A program made the translations under genes and the position numbers. Under the pieces are notes generated by a model. The model was given only the letters and a program-made list of their open reading frames with translations, was not told where the DNA came from and did not search any database. From Acinetobacter venetianus RAG-1 = CIP 110063 (GTDB taxonomy: Bacteria > Pseudomonadota > Gammaproteobacteria > Pseudomonadales > Moraxellaceae): a stretch of DNA of 64,000 nucleotides. Shown here in pieces: positions 19,596-27,630 of this stretch; positions within the stretch are counted from its first letter, which is position 1; each line of letters starts with the position of its first letter. The stretch is from positions 1,138,077 through 1,202,076 of the forward strand of contig NZ_KB849558.1 in the NCBI RefSeq assembly GCF_000368585.1, written 5' to 3'.

Positions 19596-20185
19596 GTTTG
19601 GTATAAATTCACTATTTATGCGAGATATATTTATTCGCTCATCACCTTATTGTTTCACTGATGACAAATACTATTCATCATTTCAATGATTTAAATTTAT
19701 TCTAAGATAAACAGCCAATCATGTACATGATTAAAAAATAACAAGGCGATTCAAATGCGACCAAAATGACTTATGCGCAACTCATTCAACTAAACAATCA
19801 AAATAATTGAACAAAATTTATTGCAATCATCACAATTTATTGACCGTCATCTCTTAACAACATATATCGCAGAATTTTTAATCGTATATCTCGGTTTTTT
19901 ATCTATTTTTATATTTTTTCAATTTTACCCTTGAATTTTAATGGTTCAGGCTGCATGTTGTTATGCGAGTTAGTTTTCGGATGTTTTGTCATTTTTGCTT
20001 CATCTCGATGAAGTCAAATAGTGAAATATCCTTGGGTGAAAGTCGAACTTTATTGAGTTATTCAATTTTCCGATTTTAGTCATGTAAAAATACTATTTCC
20101 CCAATAACTAAAAATTATTTATTCTTGCTTTCGTAAACAAGTAAGGCACTAGCCTCTCAATAAAACCTCAATCATGGAGACAATG
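19596..20185. promoter_or_regulatory. Long upstream region of ahpC
   Basis: 590 bp without a credible gene. A possible sigma-70 promoter is TTGACC (19840-19845), 17 bases, TATATC (19863-19868), far upstream of ahpC. A 7-2-7 dyad CTTCATC-TC-GATGAAG lies at 19998-20013. Neither is proven. An OxyR site would be expected from ahpC biology, but I could not find a convincing ATAG/CTAT array. Confidence 0.35.
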
Positions 20186-20749
20186 ATGAGCTTAATTAAT
20201 ACTGAAGTTAAACCATTTAAAGCGACTGCATACCACAACGGTCAATTTGTTGACGTAACTGAAGCTGATCTTAAAGGTAAATGGTCTGTTGTATTCTTCT
20301 ATCCAGCTGACTTCACTTTCGTATGTCCAACTGAGTTAGGCGACCTTGCTGACAACTACGCTGAATTCCAAAAATTAGGCGTTGAAATCTACGGTGTTTC
20401 TACTGACACTCACTTCACGCACAAAGCTTGGCATGACACTTCTGACGTAATTGGTAAAATTCAATACCCATTAATCGGCGATCCAACTTGGACTCTTTCT
20501 AAAAACTTCGAAGTATTAATCGAAGCTGCTGGTCTTGCTGACCGTGGTACTTTCGTAATCGATCCAGAAGGCAAAATCCAAATCGTTGAAATCAACGCTG
20601 GTGGTATCGGCCGTGATGCTTCTGAACTTCTTCGTAAAGTAAAAGCTGCTCAATACGTTCACGCTCACCCAGGTGAAGTATGCCCAGCTAAATGGAAAGA
20701 AGGTGAAGCGACTCTTGCTCCATCTATCGACTTAGTTGGTAAAATCTAA
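20186..20749 (+). CDS. ahpC: Alkyl hydroperoxide reductase C (peroxiredoxin)
   Basis: A 187-residue typical 2-Cys peroxiredoxin that reduces H2O2 and organic peroxides using AhpF. The peroxidatic Cys is in DFTFVCPTE and the resolving Cys in [15 protein letters not shown] near the C-terminus; it ends SIDLVGKI like E. coli AhpC. I chose the ATG of MSLINTE (GGAG six bases upstream) over two in-frame ATGs slightly upstream. Codon use is strongly biased, as for a highly expressed gene. The partner ahpF lies 3.9 kb downstream rather than next to it. Confidence 0.97.
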   Translation: MSLINTEVKPFKATAYHNGQFVDVTEADLKGKWSVVFFYPADFTFVCPTELGDLADNYAEFQKLGVEIYGVSTDTHFTHKAWHDTSDVIGKIQYPLIGDPTWTLSKNFEVLIEAAGLADRGTFVIDPEGKIQIVEINAGGIGRDASELLRKVKAAQYVHAHPGEVCPAKWKEGEATLAPSIDLVGKI

Positions 20750-20771
20750 TCATTTAGATTAACCAATTTCC

Positions 20772-20806
20772 AAAGAAGCCACTTTTTTTAGAGTGGCTTC
20801 TTTTTT
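20772..20806 (+). terminator. Terminator of ahpC
   Basis: Stem AAAGAAGCCACT / AGTGGCTTCTTT with an 8-base loop and a TTTTTT tail, 23 bp after the stop. Confidence 0.93.
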
Positions 20807-21002
20807 GTCTGATATTTTTACTAATCCATGCCTTTTTCGTCGTCTATTTCATAGCAAATTTTTTACAATTCTTATACTTATAAATTTATAGCTAAATTCA
20901 TTTATTAATTGTCAGCCTATAAAAGTTGGAGTACTGTCAAATTATGAAACAAAAGAGTTCTTAATATGTAGTCAGTGATCAAACTCAGATGGGGGTAAAT
21001 AT

Positions 21003-21236
21003 ATGGACAAAGCTGTAGTTGTAACCTCTTGGAAATACGATGTTTCTTCTCGTTATCTAAAAATATTTTATAACAATGGCTCAGGAGAGCTATACCACCC
21101 TGTTCCAGAGTTTATTTATGACAATTTGCTTCGTTCTACAGACAAAGCAGCATTTGTGCATAAATACCTTGAGTTTGATCTTCATTTTAAACGACTGTGT
21201 ATATCAACTACTCAACAAAAAACAGCCCTTCTATAG
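21003..21236 (+). CDS. KTSC domain protein
   Basis: 77 residues matching the small KTSC domain (SWKYDVSSRYLKIFYNNGSGELYHPVPEFIYDNLL ... FVHKYL seen in pieces across 9-58). Function is unknown; the family is often found beside DNA or RNA enzymes. A GGGGGT-type ribosome site precedes the ATG. The last six codons and the stop lie inside a terminator hairpin, so the end of the protein is constrained by RNA structure. Confidence 0.82.
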   Translation: MDKAVVVTSWKYDVSSRYLKIFYNNGSGELYHPVPEFIYDNLLRSTDKAAFVHKYLEFDLHFKRLCISTTQQKTALL

Positions 21237-21246
21237 GGCTGTTTTT
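21217..21246. terminator. Terminator overlapping the KTSC stop codon
   Basis: Stem AAAAACAGCCCT / AGGGCTGTTTTT with a short loop. The TAG stop (21234-21236) starts in the loop and runs into the right arm. It also faces the convergent alkM gene (ending 21253), so it may act both ways. Confidence 0.85.
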
Positions 21247-21252
21247 ATTCGC

Positions 21253-22449
21253 TTACGCAGCTTCAATCTGCTCTGTTGCATACTTTTCTAATATCTGTTC
21301 TTTGGCTTCTGGATGAATATTAATCCGTTGCAGATCACCTTTATAATGCTCAACGACTCGATCATCCATAATTTTCGACCACCAAGAAGGAATAAAGGCT
21401 GGCAGAATCAGTGCACCATAACCTGATGGCAACTGTGGCGCATCTTCAAAGTGTCTCAACGTTTGGAAACTACGTGTTGGATTTGCATGATGGTCTGAAT
21501 GACGCTGCAACTGATATAAAAATAAATTCGTTACAACGTTATTATTATTCCAACTGTGCTCTGGCAACGTACGCTCATATTGCCCATTGGCTTTTTTCTG
21601 ACGTTTTAAACCATAGTGTTCAATATAATTGACCGATTCAAACAAGGTTATCGCATAAGCAGCTTGTGTGACTTGGAAAGGTAATGAGCGCGCACCAAAT
21701 TTAGTCAACATTCCTGAATGATAAATAGCAGACATTGCCCAGCCATGAATAAGCTCATTTTCCATGCAGAAGAATGGTAATTTTTTACGTTCTAGACGTT
21801 TCTTTTCAATTTCAATCGCGGACTTAAAGCTACCAATGACAGTACGCGGCAAGAATTTCCAAAAGGTTTCACCTAACCGTGATGATGCTGGATCTTCAGG
21901 TGTCGCTACGCGGCGATGATGACCATAAGGATGCTCAATACGGAAATGGTTATAACCTGAAGGTGCTAATGCTAAATGAGATAAATATTGTTCTAATTTT
22001 CCAGTCTTATGGCTCAACTCATGTGCAGTATTGATTGCAATACCATTTACCATTCCAATCGTTGTTCCTAATAAAACTTGGTCAGCCAGTGAAGTTCCTT
22101 TGCGACTCGCAAGATATGTTCCATATAGGTTGGCAGCATATTGCAACGGGATATATAGTTTTACAATACGTGCATAATAAGGATCAGCTTCTAAATCAGC
22201 GATGGCACTAATTGGTGGATTTTCTGTGTCTTCACCGATCAGTTTATCTAGTGCTGGGATCACACCGTGTAAAAACATTGGGCCAAAAGATGCAAAGAAT
22301 TTCTTAGTTTTCTTTGGACCAAACTGATAACCCGCTAAACCGCTCATCGCAATTGCTGGTACTGCCAATCCTAATAACCATAAATGACGCTTTTTATCTT
22401 TAAAGGGTGTTGTTACTTGTTCTACATCCAGTTCAGTTAGCATATTCAT
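21253..22449 (-). CDS. alkM: Alkane 1-monooxygenase (AlkB/AlkM type)
   Basis: A 398-residue integral membrane non-haem di-iron enzyme that hydroxylates the terminal carbon of n-alkanes with rubredoxin as electron donor. All histidine boxes are present: HELSHK (143-148), EHPYGHH (172-178), NYIEHYG (274-280) and LQRHSDHH (314-321). It aligns closely with Acinetobacter AlkM in order and length. The start at 22449 has GAGGAAA five bases upstream; an upstream in-frame ATG has none. The divergent araC-type gene is the alkR position, and the rubredoxin genes are not in the window. Confidence 0.95.
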   Translation of the reverse strand: MNMLTELDVEQVTTPFKDKKRHLWLLGLAVPAIAMSGLAGYQFGPKKTKKFFASFGPMFLHGVIPALDKLIGEDTENPPISAIADLEADPYYARIVKLYIPLQYAANLYGTYLASRKGTSLADQVLLGTTIGMVNGIAINTAHELSHKTGKLEQYLSHLALAPSGYNHFRIEHPYGHHRRVATPEDPASSRLGETFWKFLPRTVIGSFKSAIEIEKKRLERKKLPFFCMENELIHGWAMSAIYHSGMLTKFGARSLPFQVTQAAYAITLFESVNYIEHYGLKRQKKANGQYERTLPEHSWNNNNVVTNLFLYQLQRHSDHHANPTRSFQTLRHFEDAPQLPSGYGALILPAFIPSWWSKIMDDRVVEHYKGDLQRINIHPEAKEQILEKYATEQIEAA

Positions 22450-22515
22450 TAGAATTTCCTCAATCAAACACACTATGTTTTGCTTGAGTTTATTTTGTTC
22501 TTTTCAGATGACTAT

Positions 22516-22556
22516 ATATTATCATTTTAAGACTTGATATTATCATTTTAAGACTT
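22516..22556. promoter_or_regulatory. Direct-repeat operator, candidate AlkR site
   Basis: A perfect 20-bp sequence, ATATTATCATTTTAAGACTT, occurs at 22516-22535 and again at 22537-22556, a period of 21 bp or two helical turns. It lies between alkM and alkR, 67 bp upstream of the alkM start codon. This is the layout by which AraC-family activators bind two tandem half-sites on one DNA face. The link to AlkR is inferred. Confidence 0.8.
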
Positions 22557-22571
22557 TACTGAGTTTATATT

Positions 22572-23603
22572 GTGCAAAAGCAGCAAATACCCGTTATTCC
22601 AGCACGTTACTATCTACGTTTGATTGAAATTTTAATCAATACAAATCAGTATGATAACCAACTCCTTTGTGCTTTTAGAGATGAATTATCTCAAACTGAA
22701 CTTTTGTCTATTCAACAAATTGAACAGTTTATTGCAATGGGGTTAAGCCTACCGAATACCGAAGACTTAGCCTTTGAACTTGGGAAAAATCTCAAGCTGA
22801 GTTCGCATAGCTTGGTCGGCTATGCACTGATGACCAGCCCTAACTTAGAACATGCTTTACGCTTAATCGCACAGTATTTCCGTTTAATCATGCCGAGTTT
22901 CAAACTTTCTATACATTCAGCGACAGACCCTCAAAAGATTGAATTATTGTTTGAACCCATCTTACAAATGAATAAACAATGCCTTGATTTTCATACTGAA
23001 GCGATTGCTGTGGCGTTTTATTACAGTCTGTTTGAGCTGGCTGGACAACAATTACAACGCTATCAAATTTACTTGAATATTCCCGAGCCGATTTACCAAG
23101 AACGTTATCTACATTTAGTCAGAGCACATTTCCATTTTAACTACACATGGCTTACAGGTATCCGTGTCATTATTGATCGACTGCAATTGGCTCTGCCCTT
23201 GCCCCTCGCCGATGCGCACAGCTTGAAAGTGGTCGAGCAACGTTGTCAGGAACAACTACAAAAAATTTATCATCAAGGTGAAATTGTAGAATGGATAAGC
23301 ATGATGCTTCGTCAAGCCAATCAAGTACCGACTCTGACTGAATGTGCGAAGGTTCTGAATATTTCCACCAAAACCTTACAGCGTTATTTACAACAACAAG
23401 GTGTGGAGTTCCAAACTTTGAAACAGCAAATTAGTACAGAAAGAGCGATTGATTTACTTGAAAACTCGAACTACACGATTACGCATATTGCTTATGAGTT
23501 AGGTTATACCAATCCTGCCAATTTCACGCGTGCATTCAACAAAGTGATGGACTGTAGTCCTCAAGCTTACCGTCTAAAATCACAAGAAAGAAAGGCTACT
23601 TAA
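22572..23603 (+). CDS. alkR: AraC-family regulator of alkane hydroxylase
   Basis: A 343-residue protein with an OruR/ArgR-like ligand domain (about 20-210) and a C-terminal AraC double HTH (about 235-335: LTECAKVLNISTKTLQRYLQ and the second helix pair in ITHIAYELGYTNPANFTRAF). It begins at a GTG and is divergent from alkM, as in other Acinetobacter where AlkR activates alkM in response to alkanes. Its last 8 bp overlap the end of the convergent methyltransferase gene. Confidence 0.92.
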   Translation: MQKQQIPVIPARYYLRLIEILINTNQYDNQLLCAFRDELSQTELLSIQQIEQFIAMGLSLPNTEDLAFELGKNLKLSSHSLVGYALMTSPNLEHALRLIAQYFRLIMPSFKLSIHSATDPQKIELLFEPILQMNKQCLDFHTEAIAVAFYYSLFELAGQQLQRYQIYLNIPEPIYQERYLHLVRAHFHFNYTWLTGIRVIIDRLQLALPLPLADAHSLKVVEQRCQEQLQKIYHQGEIVEWISMMLRQANQVPTLTECAKVLNISTKTLQRYLQQQGVEFQTLKQQISTERAIDLLENSNYTITHIAYELGYTNPANFTRAFNKVMDCSPQAYRLKSQERKAT

Positions 23604-24183
23604 CCACGACCATACACAATCCAGCACCCACGGGTAGAATTGTGCTCATAAAATTTTCATCTTGTTTAATCAATTCAAGTAAGGGTTTCACTTCGGCAGT
23701 ATGTGAAATTACATTATCAATAATCAGTGTGCCCCCAGTGGGCTTTAATAATCTTTTTAAATCATGCCAGTAGCTCACATAGCTACCGCGTTCCGCATCC
23801 AACAAAATTAAATCAAACTGCTCAACACTTTCTGTCAAATAGTCGGCAGCATCACCTACCCAAAAATCAATATATGCTTCTAAGTCAAATTCTTCGGCAT
23901 ATTTTTTAGCTTGGGCACTGCGAAATGCATTTATTTCTAAGGTTTGAACTTTTGCCGAGACAGATTTTGCTGCTTCGGCCAACCATAAGGTTGAATAGCC
24001 TGTCGATGTTCCGATTTCTAAAATATGTTGTGAATGCTGAGTACGCACTAACATTCCAAGCAGCTTCGCCGATTCAGCCTCAATGTTGCGATAGCGTCTA
24101 AGACGGTCTGATTGCCGAGCATCATGTTGTTTAAACTCATCATATAAATCAGCAATACGTTGTAAAAATACTGTGCTGGTCAT
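23596..24183 (-). CDS. Class I SAM-dependent O-methyltransferase
   Basis: A 195-residue Rossmann methyltransferase with SAM motif I ILEIGTSTGYSTLWLA, an acidic motif LILLDAERGSYVSYW and a late DNVISH segment, as in the caffeoyl-CoA-type O-methyltransferase family. Substrate unknown. Its 3' end overlaps alkR by 8 bp in convergent orientation, so there is no room for a terminator and the two transcripts must overlap. Confidence 0.85.
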   Translation of the reverse strand: MTSTVFLQRIADLYDEFKQHDARQSDRLRRYRNIEAESAKLLGMLVRTQHSQHILEIGTSTGYSTLWLAEAAKSVSAKVQTLEINAFRSAQAKKYAEEFDLEAYIDFWVGDAADYLTESVEQFDLILLDAERGSYVSYWHDLKRLLKPTGGTLIIDNVISHTAEVKPLLELIKQDENFMSTILPVGAGLCMVVVK

Positions 24184-24222
24184 ATCTGACTCTCCATGAT
24201 GCTCTTATTTAAAACACTGAAT

Positions 24223-24441
24223 CTAGGTCGTTTGAATTAACTTAAAACGAGGAACAGTCTGTCCATCTTCAAGCTGAACGGTTTCTGTAAACATGGTTAA
24301 TGGACGTACCCACATTGAATAATCACTATATAAGCACTGATATACAACTAACTCTTCTTCAGTTTCGCTGTGTCGAGCCACATTGAAAACTTGATAAAGC
24401 TGCCCTTTGTAATGTTGATAGATTCCACGCTGTAGTGCCAT
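24223..24441 (-). CDS. DUF1653 domain protein
   Basis: 72 residues forming one DUF1653 domain: GIYQHYKGQLYQVFNVARHSE, LVVYQCLY, WVRPLTMF, and a final VPRFKLI. The family is common, small and cytoplasmic, with no known function. It is 39 bp upstream of the methyltransferase in the same direction and may be co-transcribed. Confidence 0.88.
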   Translation of the reverse strand: MALQRGIYQHYKGQLYQVFNVARHSETEEELVVYQCLYSDYSMWVRPLTMFTETVQLEDGQTVPRFKLIQTT

Positions 24442-24673
24442 GTTGTTTACCCTTAAATTTATGCCATGAAATGATTGCAGTTATATAACAACTTTCAATC
24501 TAATCAAATTTTCATACACACAAATGATCATAAATTTATCCATTGCCATATAAATCCAAAAAACCGATTAAACTCATAAAAACATACTGTTTTACCTATT
24601 TAACGCTTTTGCGTACTATAGCCTCATTGAATGAATTTAACTAATTTTAAAGTCTTAGCATTTGGAGAAATAC

Positions 24674-26239
24674 ATGTTAGATCAAAATATTAAAACTCAA
24701 TTAAAAGCTTACTTAGAACGTTTAGAAAGTCCAATCGAGTTGGTTGCTGCTTTAGATGACTCGGATAAAGCAGAAAAAATCAAAGAGCTGGTAACTGAGA
24801 TTGCTGAACTTTCTGATCAAGTTACGGCGCGTTTTGACGGTTCAAACGCTCGCCGTCCTAGTTTTGGTGTGGCTAAAGCAGGCGAACAACCTCGAGTGTT
24901 CTTTGCTGGCTTACCAATGGGACATGAGTTTACCTCTTTAATCTTGGCTTTATTACAAGTATCAGGTTATGCCCCAAAAGTCTCTGATGAAGTTTTAACT
25001 CAAATCAAAGGCTTAAATTTAACTGCAAACTTTGATGTGTTTGTATCTTTAAGCTGTCATAACTGTCCAGATGTGGTGCAAGCATTAAACCTAATTGCGA
25101 TTAATAATCCAAATACCACGGCGACCATGATTGATGGTGCTTTCTTCCAAGATGAAGTTGAAGAACGCAAAATCTTGGCAGTGCCCATGGTATTCCAAGA
25201 CAATCAGCATATCGGTCAAGGTCGTATGACTTTGGAAGAAATCGTGGCTAAGTTAGATACTAACTCTGCTGAGAAAGATGCTGCTGTAATCAATGCCAAG
25301 GATGCATTTGATGTATTGGTGATTGGTGGTGGTCCTGCAGGTGGTACAGCAGCGATCTATGCAGCACGTAAGGGCATCAAAACAGGTATCGTTGCTGAGC
25401 GCTTTGGTGGTCAGGTGATGGATACCATGGATATTGAAAACTTTACCACGGTTCAAAAAACGGTTGGTCCGAAGTTTGCGCAAGATATGGAAGCGCATGT
25501 ACGTGAATATGGCGTTGACATCATGAACTTGCAACGCGTCAGCAAGATCACTGGTGCAGATCAAACAGCCAATGGTTTGGTTGAAGTGGAACTTGAGAAT
25601 GGTGCTAAGCTTGAATCAAAAACCATCATTCTTTCAACAGGTGCACGTTGGAGAGAGATGAATGTGCCGGGTGAAGCGGAATACCGTACCCGTGGTGTTG
25701 CTTACTGCCCACACTGTGATGGCCCATTATTCAAAGGCAAACGTGTTGCCGTGATTGGTGGTGGTAACTCTGGTGTCGAAGCTGCGATTGACCTAGCTGG
25801 GATTGTTGAGCACGTGACTTTGGTTGAGTTTGATACCAAACTTCGTGCAGACCAAGTGTTACAAGACAAGTTAAATAGCTTACCAAACACCACTGTGATC
25901 ATGAATGCTTTAAGCACAGAAGTGGTTGGTGATGGTACTCAAGTCACAGCATTAAAATATAAAGACCGTGCGACTGATGTAGAACACACTGTCGAGCTTG
26001 CAGGAATCTTTGTACAAATTGGTTTATTACCAAATACAGATTTCTTAAAGAACAGTGCAGTTGAACTCAGCAATCGTGGTGAGATCGTGATTAATGATCG
26101 TAACGAAACCAATGTTAAAGGTGTGTTTGCTGCAGGTGACTGTACGACTGTACCTTACAAGCAAATTATCATTGCGACAGGTGAAGGTGCGAAGGCTTCT
26201 CTCTCTGCTTTTGATTACATGATTCGTTCGGGTTCATAA
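24674..26239 (+). CDS. ahpF: Alkyl hydroperoxide reductase subunit F
   Basis: A 521-residue NADH-dependent flavoprotein that re-reduces AhpC. It has an N-terminal double thioredoxin-like domain with the CxxC of SLSCHNCPD, an FAD motif [17 protein letters not shown] and the redox-active CPHC in [17 protein letters not shown]; the end ([20 protein letters not shown]) is canonical. The ATG at 24674 has GGAG six bases upstream; a TTG start four codons earlier would overlap that site. ahpF has its own terminator and upstream region rather than sharing an operon with ahpC. Confidence 0.97.
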   Translation: MLDQNIKTQLKAYLERLESPIELVAALDDSDKAEKIKELVTEIAELSDQVTARFDGSNARRPSFGVAKAGEQPRVFFAGLPMGHEFTSLILALLQVSGYAPKVSDEVLTQIKGLNLTANFDVFVSLSCHNCPDVVQALNLIAINNPNTTATMIDGAFFQDEVEERKILAVPMVFQDNQHIGQGRMTLEEIVAKLDTNSAEKDAAVINAKDAFDVLVIGGGPAGGTAAIYAARKGIKTGIVAERFGGQVMDTMDIENFTTVQKTVGPKFAQDMEAHVREYGVDIMNLQRVSKITGADQTANGLVEVELENGAKLESKTIILSTGARWREMNVPGEAEYRTRGVAYCPHCDGPLFKGKRVAVIGGGNSGVEAAIDLAGIVEHVTLVEFDTKLRADQVLQDKLNSLPNTTVIMNALSTEVVGDGTQVTALKYKDRATDVEHTVELAGIFVQIGLLPNTDFLKNSAVELSNRGEIVINDRNETNVKGVFAAGDCTTVPYKQIIIATGEGAKASLSAFDYMIRSGS

Positions 26240-26261
26240 CAGAACACTCAAAAAACATGTG

Positions 26262-26299
26262 CACGCATTTACATTTCTAGATGTAAGTGCGTGTTTTTA
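26262..26299 (+). terminator. Terminator of ahpF
   Basis: Stem CACGCATTTACAT / ATGTAAGTGCGTG with one G-U pair and a TTCTAG loop, then TTTTT; 22 bp after the stop. Confidence 0.85.
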
Positions 26300-26400
26300 C
26301 AAGTTATCAACAAATTTTCAACTTTATTCGTCAACGTTTTTATGTTTATATTTTCGCTATCCATACTTGTTGGATGCCACAACGAAAAGGAAATATGAAA

Positions 26401-26745
26401 ATGAATAAATTACTTGTTGCATTTGGTCTCGCTGCTACTGTTGCGCTTGTGGGCTGTAATAAAGATAAAGCGCCTGAAACTGGTGCAACTACGGGTGAGC
26501 ACTTAGAAAATGCTGCAGAACAAGCAAGCGCTGATATCCAAAACGCGACTGCTACTGCAACTGACAACATCGCAACTGCTGCGGACAATGCTGCTGATCA
26601 AATCGATGCTGCTGCTGATCACACAGCTCACGCTACAGCTGAAGCTGCTGCTAAAACTGAAGCTGCTGCACGTGATGCAACTGCTGACGTAGCTGGTGCA
26701 GTAGAATCTACTGCTGCTGATGTTAAAGAAAAAGCTCAACAATAA
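26401..26745 (+). CDS. Ala-rich small lipoprotein
   Basis: 114 residues: signal peptide with lipobox LVGC (Cys19), then a long alanine-rich helix with repeating A-A-x-x-A/T patterns (TATATDNIATAADNAADQ, HATAEAAAKTEAAARDA). The pattern suggests an amphipathic or coiled-coil rod on the lipid anchor. I place the start at the second of two close ATGs, nine bases after AGGA. Function unknown. It resembles stress-related YtxH or apolipoprotein-like proteins only in composition. Confidence 0.82.
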   Translation: MNKLLVAFGLAATVALVGCNKDKAPETGATTGEHLENAAEQASADIQNATATATDNIATAADNAADQIDAAADHTAHATAEAAAKTEAAARDATADVAGAVESTAADVKEKAQQ

Positions 26746-26761
26746 TTTATTGTTGATCATT

Positions 26762-26791
26762 AAAAAAGCCTCTGGAAACAGAGGCTTTTTT
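26762..26791. terminator. Bidirectional terminator with GAAA tetraloop
   Basis: Perfect stem AAAAAAGCCTCTG / CAGAGGCTTTTTT closed by GAAA, between the lipoprotein gene and the convergent GST gene. Confidence 0.93.
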
Positions 26792-26805
26792 AATGGCGTA
26801 TTAGA

Positions 26806-27417
26806 TTAAGCTAATAAACCTTCGTCACGCATTGCAATTTGAACAGACTGACGCTCAGCAACTTTATTACGTAATGCAATGATGTTGATATATGGCATAA
26901 GGTCATGCTCAATATGATTTGACCAATTCGTCAACACAAACAAGTAAGCATCCGCTGGCCCAAAGTTATCGTCAACTAAATAATCATATTCAGACTCAGC
27001 CAGATGATTATCAATATATTTCAATAAACGATCTACCCCAGCATAAGCTTTGGTTTTCTCGTCATCAGTTAAATGACCACCAAAGAACACCGCATAAGCA
27101 TCGTGCAATTCAGAATTTAAATAACCTAACCATTCCAGAACTTTAGCACGCCCCATTCCAGATGGCGGGATAAGATCCTGTTTAGGATCATGCTGAGCAA
27201 GAAATGGTAAAATCGCAACGTTTTCAGTCAAAATCAAACCCGGATTAATCTCTAGAGCAGGCACGTAACCTTTTGGATTAATCTCATAATAATCTGAACC
27301 TTTTGAAGTTTTATGAGTCTTTAAGTCAACTTTTTCTAAATCAAAATCTACGTTTATTTCATTTAAGATAATATGTGCTGCTAAAGAACATGCGCCTGGT
27401 GAATAATACAACTTCAT
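26806..27417 (-). CDS. Glutathione S-transferase, beta class
   Basis: 203 residues with an N-terminal thioredoxin-like domain and a C-terminal helical domain. Beta-class markers are present: YYSPGACSLAAHI with Cys10, NPKGYVPAL, and a helical LNSELHDAYAVFF with His105 near the expected catalytic position. It probably conjugates or reduces electrophiles and peroxides with glutathione. It stands alone, with its own upstream region. Confidence 0.92.
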   Translation of the reverse strand: MKLYYSPGACSLAAHIILNEINVDFDLEKVDLKTHKTSKGSDYYEINPKGYVPALEINPGLILTENVAILPFLAQHDPKQDLIPPSGMGRAKVLEWLGYLNSELHDAYAVFFGGHLTDDEKTKAYAGVDRLLKYIDNHLAESEYDYLVDDNFGPADAYLFVLTNWSNHIEHDLMPYINIIALRNKVAERQSVQIAMRDEGLLA

Positions 27418-27630
27418 ATCTAATCCTTGTTTTCTAATAACTATTTATGCTCTTGAACATTCAAACGAAACCCGAGAGACAGATATAGACTCACATTTAA
27501 AATAACTTTAAAGCTAAAAATATCTACACACTTACTATTAATGAATTTTTTTCTGCCTTGCAAGTTATATTCCGTGACGATTGATTAAAATATGAAAGAA
27601 CAGATTACTCAATGTCACGGATTTCATTTT

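Noticed and set aside
19840..19868. Promoter of a small RNA gene upstream of ahpC
   Set aside because: TTGACC-17-TATATC is promoter-like, but no terminator hairpin or conserved structure follows before ahpC, so I do not call an RNA gene.
19900..20185. OxyR binding site upstream of ahpC
   Set aside because: The spaced ATAG/CTAT pattern is not convincing; single ATAG and CTAT words occur by chance in this AT-rich stretch.
26346..26760. Serine-rich open frames antisense to the Ala-rich lipoprotein
   Set aside because: The composition is a mirror of the GCT-rich codons of the real gene, with no start signals.
27571..27621. Inverted repeat TCCGTGAC ... GTCACGGA between exeM and GST
   Set aside because: The arms are only eight bases with a 35-base loop, and no regulator or terminator context fits; probably chance.
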